A DNA stretch of 64,000 nucleotides from Orbilia blumenaviensis (GCA_036872755.1 JAVHNS010000002.1:1984001-2048000); one strand, 5' to 3'. Counted from the first letter of the stretch, positions 41,747 through 53,137 are shown. Translations and numbers: made by a program. Notes: generated by a model from the letters alone, not told the origin.

Positions 41747-42556
41747 CTTGAAATGTTCCTTGATATCAAGCCCGGTAAGCTGAGCCAGGTTGTGGTAATT
41801 AGTTTGTTATCCTACATCAAAAGCTGGGAACGGACGATACCTACATTAGTATTGCGTATATTTAAGATAAGTATTTAGTAGATGTAAAAAGTAAATCGGC
41901 TGTTGAGTCACTGCGATGTACTTTATGGAAGTGTTAGCATTAAGCTTGTACTAGATGATGAAGGAAGTTAGGATTGAAATAGGAAAGCAGATATGAAAGC
42001 TGGATTTATAAATTCGGAGATCCATTGGGGAGTGTTTGCTCTTTTTTGCTACCCAAGGCTACCAATTAAGAATAATATCTAGGGGAGCTAGAGCTAAAGA
42101 CAGTCCCAAAGGGCCTCTTTGAAGCTATGCTGCCGAGCAGCAAACTTCGCTGGTGTTCCATATTAGTTACTAATGGTTGGTGGAGATAAAGACAGGAGCT
42201 GTGGATGTTTGCCGCCAGGAGCTAGCGAGGCTAGCCCATATGCATGCAGGGGCCCTTGAGTAGTGCTTATACCTCAGTTCTAGGTCCTATAGAACTAAAT
42301 TAAATGTAATCTAGCTATGTATCGCCTAGAACCGCGACTAAATTTTATTGCTGGAATGCAAGAGGATGCAAATATACATGTTGGACCTTGCGTTACATGA
42401 TCTAGTACAAAAATTGCAGCGATTGTTCAGTGTGTAAATATCCATGCATGAAAGGAGAGTGGTCTTGGTTCCAAAAGAAGATGCAAGAAATAGAGCCAAC
42501 TCTAAGGTACCTAAAAGCTCTATTGAAACATTTTCATCATTTGCTGGCATAGCTTT
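41747..42556. other. spacer between cluster members 4 and 5
   Basis: No gene seen. AT-rich, with CTAGGTCCTATAGAACTA-like sequence near 42277-42294. Confidence 0.45.
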
Positions 42557-43278
42557 TCAATCACCTAAGTACTCGTCGTCTTCTTCCTCCTCCTCAGGCT
42601 CGAATTTCCTAGGAATAAACTCGTCCCCAGAGCTCTCTAACTCAATGACATCCGATTCACTTAACTCCAGTTTCAGTCTCTTTTCAGGTTTGCTCTTAAC
42701 AGTCCTATTTTTGCGGGGAGTAGGGGACGGCGTAATATCTGTGGTGTCCCGAGTCGTAAATGATTGATAAGGGCTATTGGTATTCGACTTGGAGATTATC
42801 TCTTCGTCGTCTTGCTCAAGAGCAGTTTGATTCTTGCGTGGACGGCCTCTCTTCTTAGGTGAGGATTCCTTCTTGACCCCGTTGTTAACATGGGAGCTGA
42901 CCGAAGCTTTTGCTGGGCTGCCGCCTCCGGCAAGGCTTCGAATCTTTACGATACGTTCACGGATTGCTCGAGCGGTGGGTACTTCACCACCATTTGATGC
43001 TATCACGAAAACAAAAATTAGCAAATATTCTGAATCCCTGAGCATCAAGTCAATAAGTAGTATGAAAAAAATAGATAACTTTACGTACGCCATGCTGCTT
43101 TTATCTTCTCTCCGTCAATCTTCACAGCATGCGTTTCGAGTAGGGTGATAAGAAGCTAAGGATTCGAAGTAGATGTCGTGCGTTTAGTTGGTATACTCAA
43201 ACTAACTAGGAAATGCGGGGCTGAAGCCGACTGAAATCATACCAAATGATCATTTTCTGCGGTCCATTTAACTGGCAT
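42557..43278 (-). CDS. Myb/SANT-like protein with AT-hook, cluster member 5
   Basis: Three exons (43243-43278, 43089-43155, 42557-42999) give 181 residues. The joined module reads MPVKWTAENDHL, LLITLLETHAVKIDGEKIKA, AWPSNGGEVPTARAIRERIV, KIRSLAG. The first intron is phase 0 directly before helix 1 (LLITLL); the second is phase 1 just before the GGEVPTARAI helix. Both positions and phases recur in cluster member 6, and the second also in member 12. The tail has a canonical AT-hook, PKKRGRPRKN, which binds the minor groove of AT-rich DNA, then acidic and basic patches, a SUMO-interaction-like SDVIELESSGDE segment and an acidic end (EEEEEDDEYLGD). DNA binding has better support here than in most members. 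Confidence 0.85.
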
Positions 43279-45483
43279 CTTGAGAGCAAGTCAAATTCAA
43301 AATTTTTGGAGGAGAGTTCTTAAGTACAGTTTGTGGTATCCTTCTGAAAAGTGCGTTGAGGTTATTATATCGATATCGTCTGTGGTGTTGAATACATAGA
43401 GAGGATACTTCCCTTCTAAAGAAAAGGGACGCAACTTTCTTTATACTTGAACTACAGGCTGGCGCAAGCAAGATATTATTGGAAAACAAGGCCAGATGGT
43501 TTCTACCAGACTGAGGGGGATTTTGCCAGTGCATGCCATATAATTTTGGTGTGGCGGTTGGGTGATTTCTTCCCGAAACCCCGGGCATGTTGACTGAGCC
43601 GCCCGGAGCCTACGAACCTCGACCTATCCTCGACCAAACTAAAGGTTTTGATTGGACGTATAAGGAGGAAAAAAACTTGTCTCAGTCTATTGCAAGACGC
43701 TGCTGAGCACAACTATGAAGAGAAAAAGACTAATTCCGAGTAAAGTAAGGGTTCGTGCAAATATACGCCGTAGCGGACATAATGCGGGACAGCGACGCCT
43801 TCAAACTGTGCCCTCAAACTTGAAAATGGGTTATATAGGATATCTCGACAGATTGGTTAGCCATAGGTATTGGGATTTTCCGTTGATATTCTTGCTAGAG
43901 CATGGAACATTTGGTTCTCGAACTGGTCCCATATTATAGGAACCTTCGGGAGGTGTACGAAAAAGCCGTTCCCTAAATTCCGTCGCAGATGACAGTATGC
44001 ATGGGGCTGTCTGCATGTTAGAAGCTCTCGGAACTGTATACGCTATTTCGCTTGGCAGGAATCAGAACTATCCGCCGTCGTATATCAGTTGTCCATTGCA
44101 TTGAGCACCGAAAGCCGCAGAGATCGACCTTAGCTTTCCTGGCTGAGACGGCCTGTTGAATATAGACTTAGCTTAGGCTTCCGGCCTGAGAAATCTAAAT
44201 CGAATTATTGCCCAAAAGAGGTTGGTTATTCATGATTGCGTACTCCTATATAACAAGAGCGCGACGCGGACGTGTTACAATTGATGCGGTTACAAGGTCC
44301 AGACCTCATAATTCGATTCGATCTGGCAATAGCATGTCGCGTGGAGTTGGATGATGTTGGTGGGCCCCCCTGGCAACGCGAATGCAGGTTGGCGGGCAAT
44401 TAATATTCCATTTTAGGAAATGTGATGGAGCAAGCCTGGACAGGATTCGAAGGCGTTTTCTACGTCAATGGGCTGACCTGTGGCTTTTAGCTTTTGGCGG
44501 AAAAATAGGATGGCTGGGTAGAATCTCGTCGCTGAAGTTCGAGGAGCTTCAACGGCAGTGATTTTGGGGTGGGGTTGTGCGTTTTAACTTGTGTCTCGAC
44601 GTCTTTACAACTAATATATACGACCCAACGATATCGATTGTAGACGGGTTACGCCTGACAGGCGACACACAGAATTAATGAACTCTATAAAAAGAAATTT
44701 TTTTAAAAAAAGAAAAGGCGCTGAAATAGATTTGCTTAAGAAAAATCCGGGATAACACTCCCATGCAGGAAGCCCTCGCTCATGAAACGACCCGCCAGCT
44801 CGCCTGTCCGGATGAAAAAGAACAAATATGGACAGGCCCCGTCGAGGGGAAGCGGATCTTCTTCCTTAGCTTGATGGCATGGCAAGATATTCCGCCTGGC
44901 CAATCAGATCCAAAAATAAGTCTTAGAAGATAGCTGGTCCCAATTTCTGTTTCCTCGGTCCTAAGTTAAGGGTGGCCCGAGTATGCCCTCTATCTTTGAG
45001 TTTGGGGTTCTTTTACCCAAGAATTCCCAGTTGTTCGCCATACAAAACATATGAGGAAGTTGGGGATGCGAAGGGGAAAAATCGCCATCCAGATCTCGGC
45101 CCTGCCATAGCACGAAATCCCTATGGCCTGGGGTGGGCCTACAGACTTAGGTCACTTGCACCCAGAAAACCGAGAGTATAAAAGGTAGTGGGTATCCCAA
45201 TCTGATCCTTCCCAGCCTCTCTTATCCGTAGAAACCTCTCGTATCATTTTGGCAGCCCTCCCAGTATATTAAGAAAAAGTTCTAAAAAGAGAAAGGCTCT
45301 ATTTATTTTTGGTGCACGAACCCTCACGTGAATTTCTAGAAGCTTTTCAAACAAGTTGGCGGACCTTTCTTCGCAGAACCCCAGGTATCTTCGCTTGAGG
45401 TTGTTACACCCGGCCTCGTTCTAGCTCTTAAGCCTAAGACTCGTCCAACAACCTTTTTAAAACTCCAGCTCGATTCGTCCAAA
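43279..45483. other. 2.2 kb divergent spacer in the cluster
   Basis: Region between two head-to-head cluster members. No gene recognised. The part before 45484 has a TATA box and a pyrimidine-rich leader. Confidence 0.45.
45177..45185 (+). promoter_or_regulatory. TATA box of cluster member 6
   Basis: TATAAAAGG, 307 bases before the ATG at 45484, followed by CT-rich leader sequence. Strong match to the core promoter element; the transcription start is not determined. Confidence 0.5.
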
Positions 45484-46222
45484 ATGCGTTGGGATAGCAC
45501 TGCTGATGCTAAGGTAAACCACTAGCATGCTTTAGTTCTCGAGCATTTCTCGCACAGATATATTAATATTTTACTAGCTCTTCATGGCCGTGCTTAAAGT
45601 ACACAGCCTAAAACTCAATACTGAGGCTATTGCCAAACTCATGGGAGATGGTATGTTTACTAGTCAATATATCTTGCGGACTCGACCATAAGTTAGGATG
45701 TTAATTTGTGGTGTGTGTATAGGTTGCACCGCAAAGGCTGTAAGCCATAGAATTACAAAGTTGAGAGGCCTGGGAGGTGATCTTGGCTCCAAGCCTTCGA
45801 AGTCTACTCCAAATACTCCAACAAAGTCCACGCCTACCAAGCGAAAGCGAAGCGACAAAGACGACCTTCTTGCTGTCAAAATGGAACATGTAGAGCGGAC
45901 TTTGGACTCAGATGCTAGCAGTGAAACATACAACATCGATGCTGTCACTACGGGTTCTCCAAAGAAGAGAAGGCGCCAGCAAAAATTCCCAGTAGCGCAA
46001 AAATCGACAGCAGTTTCAAATGTTTCTTTTGCCTCCACACACATAGATGCAGACCATTCTCCGCCAACTACGGCGAGCTTTTACGATTCATCGGAGCAGC
46101 AATCGCCATTTGCTGGCGACTATTTACATGCGTCATTTGACCCAGTCACAGCGTTAGGAGAGCATCTCGGGACTGGCCATATGGATCCACTACAGTTCAT
46201 GTCTAACGAGTATTACGAATAA
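45484..46222 (+). CDS. Myb/SANT-like small nuclear protein, cluster member 6
   Basis: Three exons (45484-45513, 45578-45650, 45723-46222) give 200 residues. The joined module is MRWDSTADAK, LFMAVLKVHSLKLNTEAIAK, LMGDGCTAKAVSHRITKLRG. The start is two residues shorter than MPxxW neighbours but keeps the Trp. Intron 1 is phase 0 before helix 1 and intron 2 phase 1 in the GDG turn, the same as in member 5. The tail is rich in Thr-Pro-Lys-Ser repeats (SKSTPNTPTKSTPTKRKRSD), possible proline-directed phosphorylation sites, a second basic cluster (SPKKRRRQQK), then a Ser/Asp/His-rich C-terminus ending SNEYYE. First plus-strand gene in the cluster. Function unknown beyond the fold. Confidence 0.85.
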
Positions 46223-46940
46223 GGCTTTCGGATGGCAATGCTGGTGTTGCTGAAATATACGTGTATGGGACTAGTAAGCAGCAGTTCTGGCGTTACAATT
46301 TGCTTTGGATTGAATTTATTTTCTATGTACTAAGGTTTTTAATCAGTCGGTATTGCAAGACGTGTACCATCTTAGGATTTACAGGTTTTGTATTCCTATT
46401 TGTATTTGTATTTTTTTCTATCTTGCTTTATCTGTTCTTGTTTGTTAAGGAATAAGGGAATTGCATTATTGGGACACTCATATGGGGAATATCAAACATG
46501 TCCTGTTGCGCTATAGCATCGATTATTACGTGGTCATGTTGTCTCTTTTCTTTGCTATCTGATTGCATTTATTAAATGGCCAAAAGCGCTTGTTCTGTTT
46601 TTGATTTTTGATTACAAGTATCAATTTTGAATTAGAATTGGGTTCTCAGAGCAAAAATAATGAAACGAAGTAAAAAAAAGGCACTAGTATAAAGAAAATC
46701 GTATTCAGTTCGTAGACTCCAACTAGTCTCGCAAAACTCCAACCAATCCTTTGTAATTGACTCAGCAAAATCAAACGCTCCCAAAATAACAGTGATATGC
46801 ATGTATATACAGCGCTCGGAAAGCAATCTCTCTTAGATACGCAGACATCTTAGCAATTCGGATACTAGTCGCCGTTGTAGATGCTATGTAAATGATTAGC
46901 ATCGATATCTTGGCTCCTTGGCTGTTATTGGTTGGAAGTC
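46223..46940. other. convergent spacer, members 6 and 7
   Basis: AT-rich tail-to-tail region with T-rich runs. No gene seen. Confidence 0.5.
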
Positions 46941-47550
46941 CTACCTCTCGTCATCAGATATCTGTATTACATCGTTCTCGTCGGATTTATTACTTTTAAC
47001 TGTATCGAGGAACCTTGAGTTAGAGCGTTTGAACAAAGACCAAGGCCGGGATTGAGGCAGACATACTATTATGTTTTGTTTCCTCGTCTTTAATCTCCAA
47101 TTTGATAGCCTCCTTTGAGTCCTTGGGTGATTTAATCGAGGAGTTATATCCAGTTTTTAGACTTTTGGAGGGAGTCATGATTATCTCATCGTCATCCTCC
47201 TCAAGATTTACCTTCGATAGCTTTCGTTTTAAAGAAACCGGGGTTTTGGCGACACCGGCACCCTTTACACCACTAGTACCCTTCCTTGGGGTTGAAGGTG
47301 CTTTAGCAGATGTCTTTTTAATCTTTTGGAAATGCTGTCTATACTCTCATGGTTTAGTATGTAGATAATTCGATCAACTCGATTATTATATATTTACGAA
47401 GCCATACCTGCATCCTTCTGGTGTAAAATGTAGCCCTTGAGCGGCCATCTCGTTGGCTACTTCATCCCATTTTGGGAGCTGAGAGATATTCAGTAACTTT
47501 ATGATAGTGAGGAGTAGTCCCCGTTCACTTTCTATCGTCCAAGTTGGCAT
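46941..47550 (-). CDS. Myb/SANT-like small nuclear protein, cluster member 7
   Basis: Three exons (47408-47550, 47067-47338, 46941-46999) give 157 residues. Starts MPTWTIESERGLLLTIIKLL at 47550, with Trp4, helix 1 GLLLTIIKLL, helix 2 PKWDEVANEMAAQG and helix 3 TPEGCRQHFQKIKK. Intron 1 splits the Arg codon in helix 3 (phase 2), unlike members 5 and 6. The tail has TPRKGTSG, SLKRKLSKVN and TPSKSLKTG basic Ser/Thr-Pro patches, and the last exon ends NDVIQISDDER, a textbook-like SUMO-interaction pattern of hydrophobic residues followed by acid. The last intron has a CTAAC branch; I chose the acceptor at 47000-47001 because it keeps a long frame, whereas the nearer AG would end soon. Confidence 0.78.
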
Positions 47551-49003
47551 ATTGAAGATATGGTATGGATGGGAAACAGTGGGTTGGATATGCAGGAGGA
47601 TGACTTGCAGGAGCAAGTAATGGTGGAGTTTGTGACGCAAGAAAAGAGACAAATCTGACAAGCGAGTCAAGGTCAAGTTTGAAGGAATAGAGCCCTCAAT
47701 CTATCGATAGATGGACTCGAATGGAAGAGAAAGGGAAGTCCCGGGAAGACCATAGAAATTCGGAAAACTGGTTTAAATTTTTTGTGGTAATGTGGCTACC
47801 AGCTGGGCGAGGTCTGAAGAGCTTTCTGCAAGGTCTCCGGGATTGCATCTGTCCGTGTTGCATGTTGGAAAATTCGCCCTCGACACTCTGCAGAGAGGTG
47901 CATGCACAACATTGCTCGATTCCAACTACCAATCCCTAGAGGTATCTTGCGTCGGTGCTAGGGATATCGGATACTTCTCGATGAATACGATGTGGGTCTG
48001 CAAGGGAGAAAATATCCCTCGGAATCGTCGCGGTTTTCCTACTCGTGTTATCACATCCTCGACCTCATTACAATTCCTATCTGGGGACGGATGTTCCGCT
48101 AGAGCTCATATCCCGCCCTAATCCTTTCCCTCTATCACATCCCGTTTCCGCGACGATGAACTCTCGATAGACGGTACTTCTTGTTCGAGTGGAGCCTGTT
48201 TCTTTTTGTGAGCTCACTAGTTGGATGGACAAGGGGCAGTGGAAACCCGTGCAGGGGGTGCATGAACAGAAAAAAAGTTCCAACAGTCGGGGCAAAACTC
48301 CCAAGCGAAGCGAATAAGTTTGGGAAGTTTTTGGTGGTTATCCCACCAACTTTTGCCCAAAATTTGGGTATATTGCTTCCCCAGATTGAGGGAGACGAAG
48401 GCCATGCAGGGATTAAATGCAGGTGGAACGGTGCGTTAGCGCGGAATGTAAGTGGCCAGATTGGTTTCGCCCCGAAGAACGGGGAGCGGGGTGGAATATC
48501 GTCCCCGACGTTGTATGCAAAACCAGGCAAACTGAAGGGGTGAATTCGCCCTCATCTTCCAACTTTTCCCCGACAGTTGGGATTTTTTCTTCACAACCCC
48601 ACTAACTGTGATATCATAAAATACTTGATGAAATTAAAGAGGTTGGTAATTCCGGTTCTTTGCCGATGGGGCTAAATGAAGGGCACGACAGAAACTCGAG
48701 GATTTGTGGGGAGGCACGATCTGGCTGGGTATATGAAGCAGCTTGAGGGACATCTTCGAGTGAAGATTTGTGTGCTACTACACTACAAACCAGCCCATCA
48801 AATCACAATTTCTTGACAGATTGACTTGTTTAAACTCCTTTATCATCTCCTCGATACTCCAATATCTAAACTGGTCTCGTAAACCAGCCTCAATTTAAAC
48901 CTGTCCTCGAGATTTGGTAATATTGTCTTCTGAGATAGGACTCGAAAACCCAATAGACCTTTCTTTTTTATTCCGAATTCATAAAGGAATACCAATTATC
49001 GAC
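47551..49003. other. divergent spacer, members 7 and 8
   Basis: No protein gene recognised. It holds a roughly 320-base segment bounded by imperfect inverted repeats (48269-48592), listed separately. Frames seen in it are short and family-less. Confidence 0.45.
48269..48592. repeat. MITE-like segment with imperfect terminal inverted repeats
   Basis: Left end 48280-48299 reads CCAACAGTCGGGGCAAAACT; the right end 48562-48580, read on minus, is CCAACTGTCGGGGAAAAGT. Both are preceded on the outer side by an A-run (48270-48277; 48582-48588 on minus). The interior has further short self-complementary stretches. Length and ends suit a small non-autonomous DNA element, but no target duplication is clear and there is no second copy in the window. 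Confidence 0.4.
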
Positions 49004-49624
49004 ATGCCTGCCAAATTGACTCATACCCAGGAGGCATCCTTTCTCCTTGACATCATAAAGCACTCGGATCTCAAATCGGTATGTGACCATATTCAAATTT
49101 ATCGACCACAGATATCGCTCCTATTATTTTATGAACCCCAACTGATCCCAACCCAGATAAACTGGCAAGCAATCGCAGACAAGAAACAAATCAAAAAGGG
49201 CGCCGCGCAAATGCGCTACCAGCGCCTAAAGCAAGCTATTGAAAAAGCCGAAGCTGCAGAATCCGGCATCCCGATCAACGTTGTAGATGGGCCTAACAGC
49301 GATGGCTTACACATCCCACAGACCGTTCCGGTCACACCGAAGAAGCCAAGAGCAAACAGGGTCGAAAAACCAAAAACTCCTTCGACAGGAAGGAAGAAGA
49401 AGATCACTGTTGATACTAGCATGATCTCCCCACACACTAGTATGATGTCGGCCTCATCATCAGTTTCGACAGCTTCTATGCATTCGGCACCAAGCACACC
49501 ACCAGTGCCGACACCGGTTCATCATGCCCCGTACATTAAATTGGAGCAGCGCGAGTATGCTCCAGTACATCATTCGATGGCATCTGGAATGCCACAGGCT
49601 AGGATGACCGGGGTGTCGTTTTAG
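49004..49624 (+). CDS. small Myb-like DNA-binding protein, cluster member 8
   Basis: Two exons (49004-49078, 49157-49624) give 180 residues. Starts MPAKLTHTQEASFLLDIIKH then SDLKS joined to INWQAIADKKQIKKGAAQMR, YQRLKQAIEKAE, a Myb_DNA-bind_8-like fold with the phase-0 intron after helix 1. The intron is 78 bases with no stop in frame, so an unspliced message would add 26 residues between helices 1 and 2. I treat it as an intron because of GTATGT, the CCCAACCCAG acceptor and the homology. The tail holds Pro/Lys-rich patches (TPKKPRANRVEKPKTP, GRKKKI) and a Met/Ser/His-rich C-terminus. Helix 1 (IIKHSDLK) is nearly identical to that of member 9. Confidence 0.85.
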   Translation: MPAKLTHTQEASFLLDIIKHSDLKSVCDHIQIYRPQISLLLFYEPQLIPTQINWQAIADKKQIKKGAAQMRYQRLKQAIEKAEAAESGIPINVVDGPNSDGLHIPQTVPVTPKKPRANRVEKPKTPSTGRKKKITVDTSMISPHTSMMSASSSVSTASMHSAPSTPPVPTPVHHAPYIKLEQREYAPVHHSMASGMPQARMTGVSF

Positions 49625-50099
49625 AGCCGCTTACGGTCAAATAGAGAGCCTGATTTGCATTTAGAGTTACTACTATAGGAGTCGTGTTTCGGCGTTTTAG
49701 GTTAACTATCGTTAGGAGATATTTGGATCATGTATTACTAACCAAGTAAATGTATTTATATTATAATTTATATGTGAACCACCTCACCATGCGTAACGGA
49801 CTTATCAATAGAATTGTAGAATTCGCTTTTCTTCTAGACGCGAAAAATACATTGCTAAAGTCATCCTTTGTATTGACTAGGAAATTTTATTGTAGTTCCC
49901 TGGAACCTTTATTAATATTTGCGGTGTAATGTCACTATTATGAAGTTCATGCTCCTTACAATGGCTTTCCACACTGCTAAACAGGTATCCTCCTCCATGG
50001 GTAAAAGTAAACGAGGTGCGCATGGCAGGGCAAAAAGTAAAATGAATATATAGACACAAATCAGATACCAACTATGCCATATAGATCTAGCTACTTTAG
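49625..50099. other. convergent spacer, members 8 and 9
   Basis: AT-rich tail-to-tail region. No gene seen. Confidence 0.55.
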
Positions 50100-50658
50100 C
50101 TATTCAATCCAGTCCGAGTCTTCACTTTCGTAAATTATTTTCTCCACCTTCGCAGTTCCTTTCCTCTTCTGCTTCTTACTAGGAGAGGCCAGCAACTCTT
50201 CTTCCCCATCATCCTCAACCATATTTCCTTTGAGGCCACGAGAGTTATAATCTTCCGACCCCGTAGTTGTATTAGATTCCTCCTTCCCCCTTTTGCCTCT
50301 AGCTTTGTTGGGAGACGCCTTTCGAGCCCGCTTCTTCGAAGGTGACGATTGGGTAGGTGGTTTGTTCTCCGCATTTTCAGATACAGCTGCTTTGATTTGG
50401 GACTCAGCCTTTAGGGCATTTTTGATCCCGTTGAAACGACAATAAGCGCTGTGAGCAGTGATACCATGTTCTTTGCCAACAGCCTCGTATTGGACCTATA
50501 AATTCTTAGCACCGTCGAACTATGTACGAAGACGAAATGCAACGATATGTTGCCAGTATAAAAAGTAAACGAATACGTACAACTTTCAAGTCTGAATGTT
50601 TGATAATAGAAAGAAGAAATGCTCCACAGCCCTCCGTTTTATAGCTTCCTTTTGCCAT
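50100..50658 (-). CDS. small Myb-like DNA-binding protein, cluster member 9
   Basis: Two exons (50581-50658, 50100-50495) give 157 residues. Starts MAKGSYKTEGCGAFLLSIIK then HSDLKV joined to VQYEAVGKEHGITAHSAYCR, FNGIKNALKAE, the same Myb_DNA-bind_8-like fold and the same phase-0 intron position as member 8. The tail has SSPSKKRARKASPNKARGKR, an acidic stretch (VEDDGEEE), SPSKKQKRKG, and ends VEKIIYESEDSDWIE, very like the end of member 2. The coding frame of exon 2 has no early ATG, so a simple ORF search reports a wrong overlapping frame. Member 8 is its closest relative by helix 1. Confidence 0.85.
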
Positions 50659-52253
50659 CTTGATGCTTTGTTTTGCGGGTATTCTTCTGTGGTTCTTTAA
50701 GAGGATGAGTTTGCGAAGGTCTGGTGTTGAGATCTTGTGAATCTTGTATTCTATGAAATGGCGGTGGGCACAAGTCATAGGAATATTTAGGTAGATATCA
50801 ATAGGGCTCATAGGACTTAATGGTATGGAACCGAAAGCTAAAGAAGTTCAGCCAATCGTTCAATTTATGCTAGTGCTCTCTACCATCGTCTACCTGGTGT
50901 TGACACCCCTAGACTCAAACCAGCAGAAAATGCAACAGATGCATGCGTTGTTAACGTTAGGGACTACTTGTGGAAGATTTTACACTTCTAGACTTGGGGC
51001 CTCTCGTAGATAGACTATTCATGCGAATGGGCCCCGCTTACGGTTACACACTTCCCAGGGAACGAGATGCATGGCTACTAACTTACCCTCAAGAATAAAG
51101 CCACTCGGGTACTCTCTGAGAGCCGTGGGCCGGTCACTGCATCCATTCCAATCTTGTACGTATGTAGCCTGCAGCACTTTCTTTGTTCGAAAATATCTGC
51201 CTCGTGCATGAATATCCAGGGCTTATAGTAACTTATCCGCTTTGGATTGGTTATCATATGAGCACTTACATCGAGCTGGTAAAATCAGTCAAGATTTGCA
51301 TCAAGGTAATTTAGCTGCCGATGTACCTTCGAGCTGAAGTTATGTATCGATATGCTTATATCCGAAAGAATATTGCTAACCGGGTCTCCCAACTTCGGAA
51401 AGATAATTATGATCCACCATGGCTATTGCTTAAAAAATCGAAAATAACTGTTTTATGTCATTGTGAGCGATTTGATCGATACTAACTTGCCGGTGTCAAA
51501 CCGAGTCGACGAGATAACGTCTGAACTTAAATTGCGAGTGCATAAAGGTAGCAAATCTAGACTCTAGATCCCGTCGTCTCGATACCTTTTCCAGCAACAA
51601 TCTGGTTTATCAAAACCTCCAAGTTCCGGAATCGTGAACATTTCCGATAGGCCGCCTAACTTTAAGAAATACTTCCTAAATGTTGCCTGACAGTACTGTA
51701 ATGCGATGCAACATAATGCATGGCAAGGTTGCGAGTCGATCAGAGCGAGGGTCTAGCCTCAACTTGTCGTCGATGAAGGCGTCCAGGCGGCACAAATGCT
51801 AGCTTCCTTTTGTTTCCTTTTTTCAATCCGCACGGACTGGATGACGGAATAGACGTAGGTACACACATGTACATCTGCGAGTACGAATATTAGACGAACG
51901 GTCCGCAGTCTCGGAATCTCGTAGCTAACTAGTCTGGCCGGCAATTAATGCGAAGTGGGGCAATTACGCAAAGCCCATATGAGAGAGAGATATACGTATA
52001 GTAGATCATCGAGTATGTAACGGCTGTCACAAGGTCGCCTTACCGGCATGGCGACATCTTCCCGCCAGCTAGCGGATTGCGCAGAATATTGCTGCCCCTC
52101 CATTACCCCTCCATTTTGCCCCTCATTCGAACGATGTCTTAGTGCGCCTCGTCCTGGATATGCATCGTATACCCTTCCCAACGACCCGCTCCTCAACTAG
52201 CAGAATTAATTAGCCTGGAATCCACCCCACGCGGATCAGCTAAAAATCCCTGG

Positions 52254-52260
52254 TATAAAA
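52254..52260 (+). promoter_or_regulatory. orphan TATA-like element
   Basis: TATAAAA followed by GTCCTCGTGATC, similar to the TATAAAGTCCCCTCGATC context of the cluster member 10 promoter at 52794, but with no coding region recognised in the next 850 bases on plus. Confidence 0.3.
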
Positions 52261-52793
52261 GTCCTCGTGATCAAGGAGCGGGATAAAAAGAAGTAAGAGC
52301 TAAAGACGAAGGCGCTACGAGCCGTCTTTCGACTCCGTTGAAGCCCGGTGGTTTCTTTTTTCATTGCTTTTAGATAGTTGGCGATGAAGAACGAGAACAC
52401 GGCAAGGTGATCGGGGCGTTCTGGGGATAATAGTGTTTAGCGTGTTGAAAGTGTGAAAAATCCAACATTTCTCGGGAGAGTGCAGCATTGCAGGGACATG
52501 GGTGTGGGCAAGGGACCCCTCCGCCATGTGATCAGTTGGCCTGGTTTCGGGGCTCATAGACACTCCGGGGGGGTGGTACCGGAGCCCGGTAGCCAATGGC
52601 CCAAAATACAACAGGCAACACTATCATGGAAAGTTCGCAGCGTCGAAGCGTCGAAGGTTTCACGAGAACACAGATTTGCCATCAGTAGAAGTTGTCTACC
52701 ATAATACCGATTAAAAGTCAAGAAAACGATTGAATGTAAAAGGGCTTAGTGACAGTAGTAGACTATCTGACAGGAACTCTGTCTATAAAGTCC

Positions 52794-52800
52794 CCTCGAT
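52794..52800 (+). promoter_or_regulatory. TATA box of cluster member 10
   Basis: TATAAAG 344 bases before the ATG at 53138, followed by a long CT/CA-rich leader typical of fungal transcription starts. Confidence 0.45.
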
Positions 52801-53137
52801 CCTGCCCCCAATTCCTTCAATTCATTTCTCCTCCATCACAATCAACTTCAAACTTCAGTAATTAACTCAAAACCAACTGTCTCTCTCGTAATACAAGATC
52901 TCACCTTCGAACTTTCTTGGGTGTACTCGCTACTAGTGTTTTATTCTTCAATTCCGCGAAGCTTAGTGCCTCTGTCATAACATCTATACAACTATTCCTT
53001 TAGTTAGCTATTAGGAAGGTATTTTTACATTGGCATCATTCCTAGCACTCTCGAATTGGACCATAAATCAAGGTTCTGATGGATGAATGGATTCTAATAA
53101 ACAGGGCAATACTCCTCAGGAAACTACTGTCTCCATA

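Larger units (their letters stand above)
50659..53137. other. 2.5 kb spacer in the cluster
   Basis: Largest gap in the cluster. No intact gene recognised; short minus frames at 51759-52611 lack support. A TATAAAA at 52254-52260 has no recognised gene downstream. Confidence 0.4.

Noticed and set aside
41162..41878. Plus-strand 238-codon frame
   Set aside because: Overlaps cluster member 4 on the other strand, which has the family module; the plus frame has none.
47386..47676. ATG at 47676 as start of cluster member 7
   Set aside because: The downstream MPTW start at 47550 matches the other members; the extra 42 residues are unrelated.
48181..48543. Plus-strand 120-codon frame
   Set aside because: Largely spans the MITE-like inverted-repeat segment; no homology and no leader or splice evidence.
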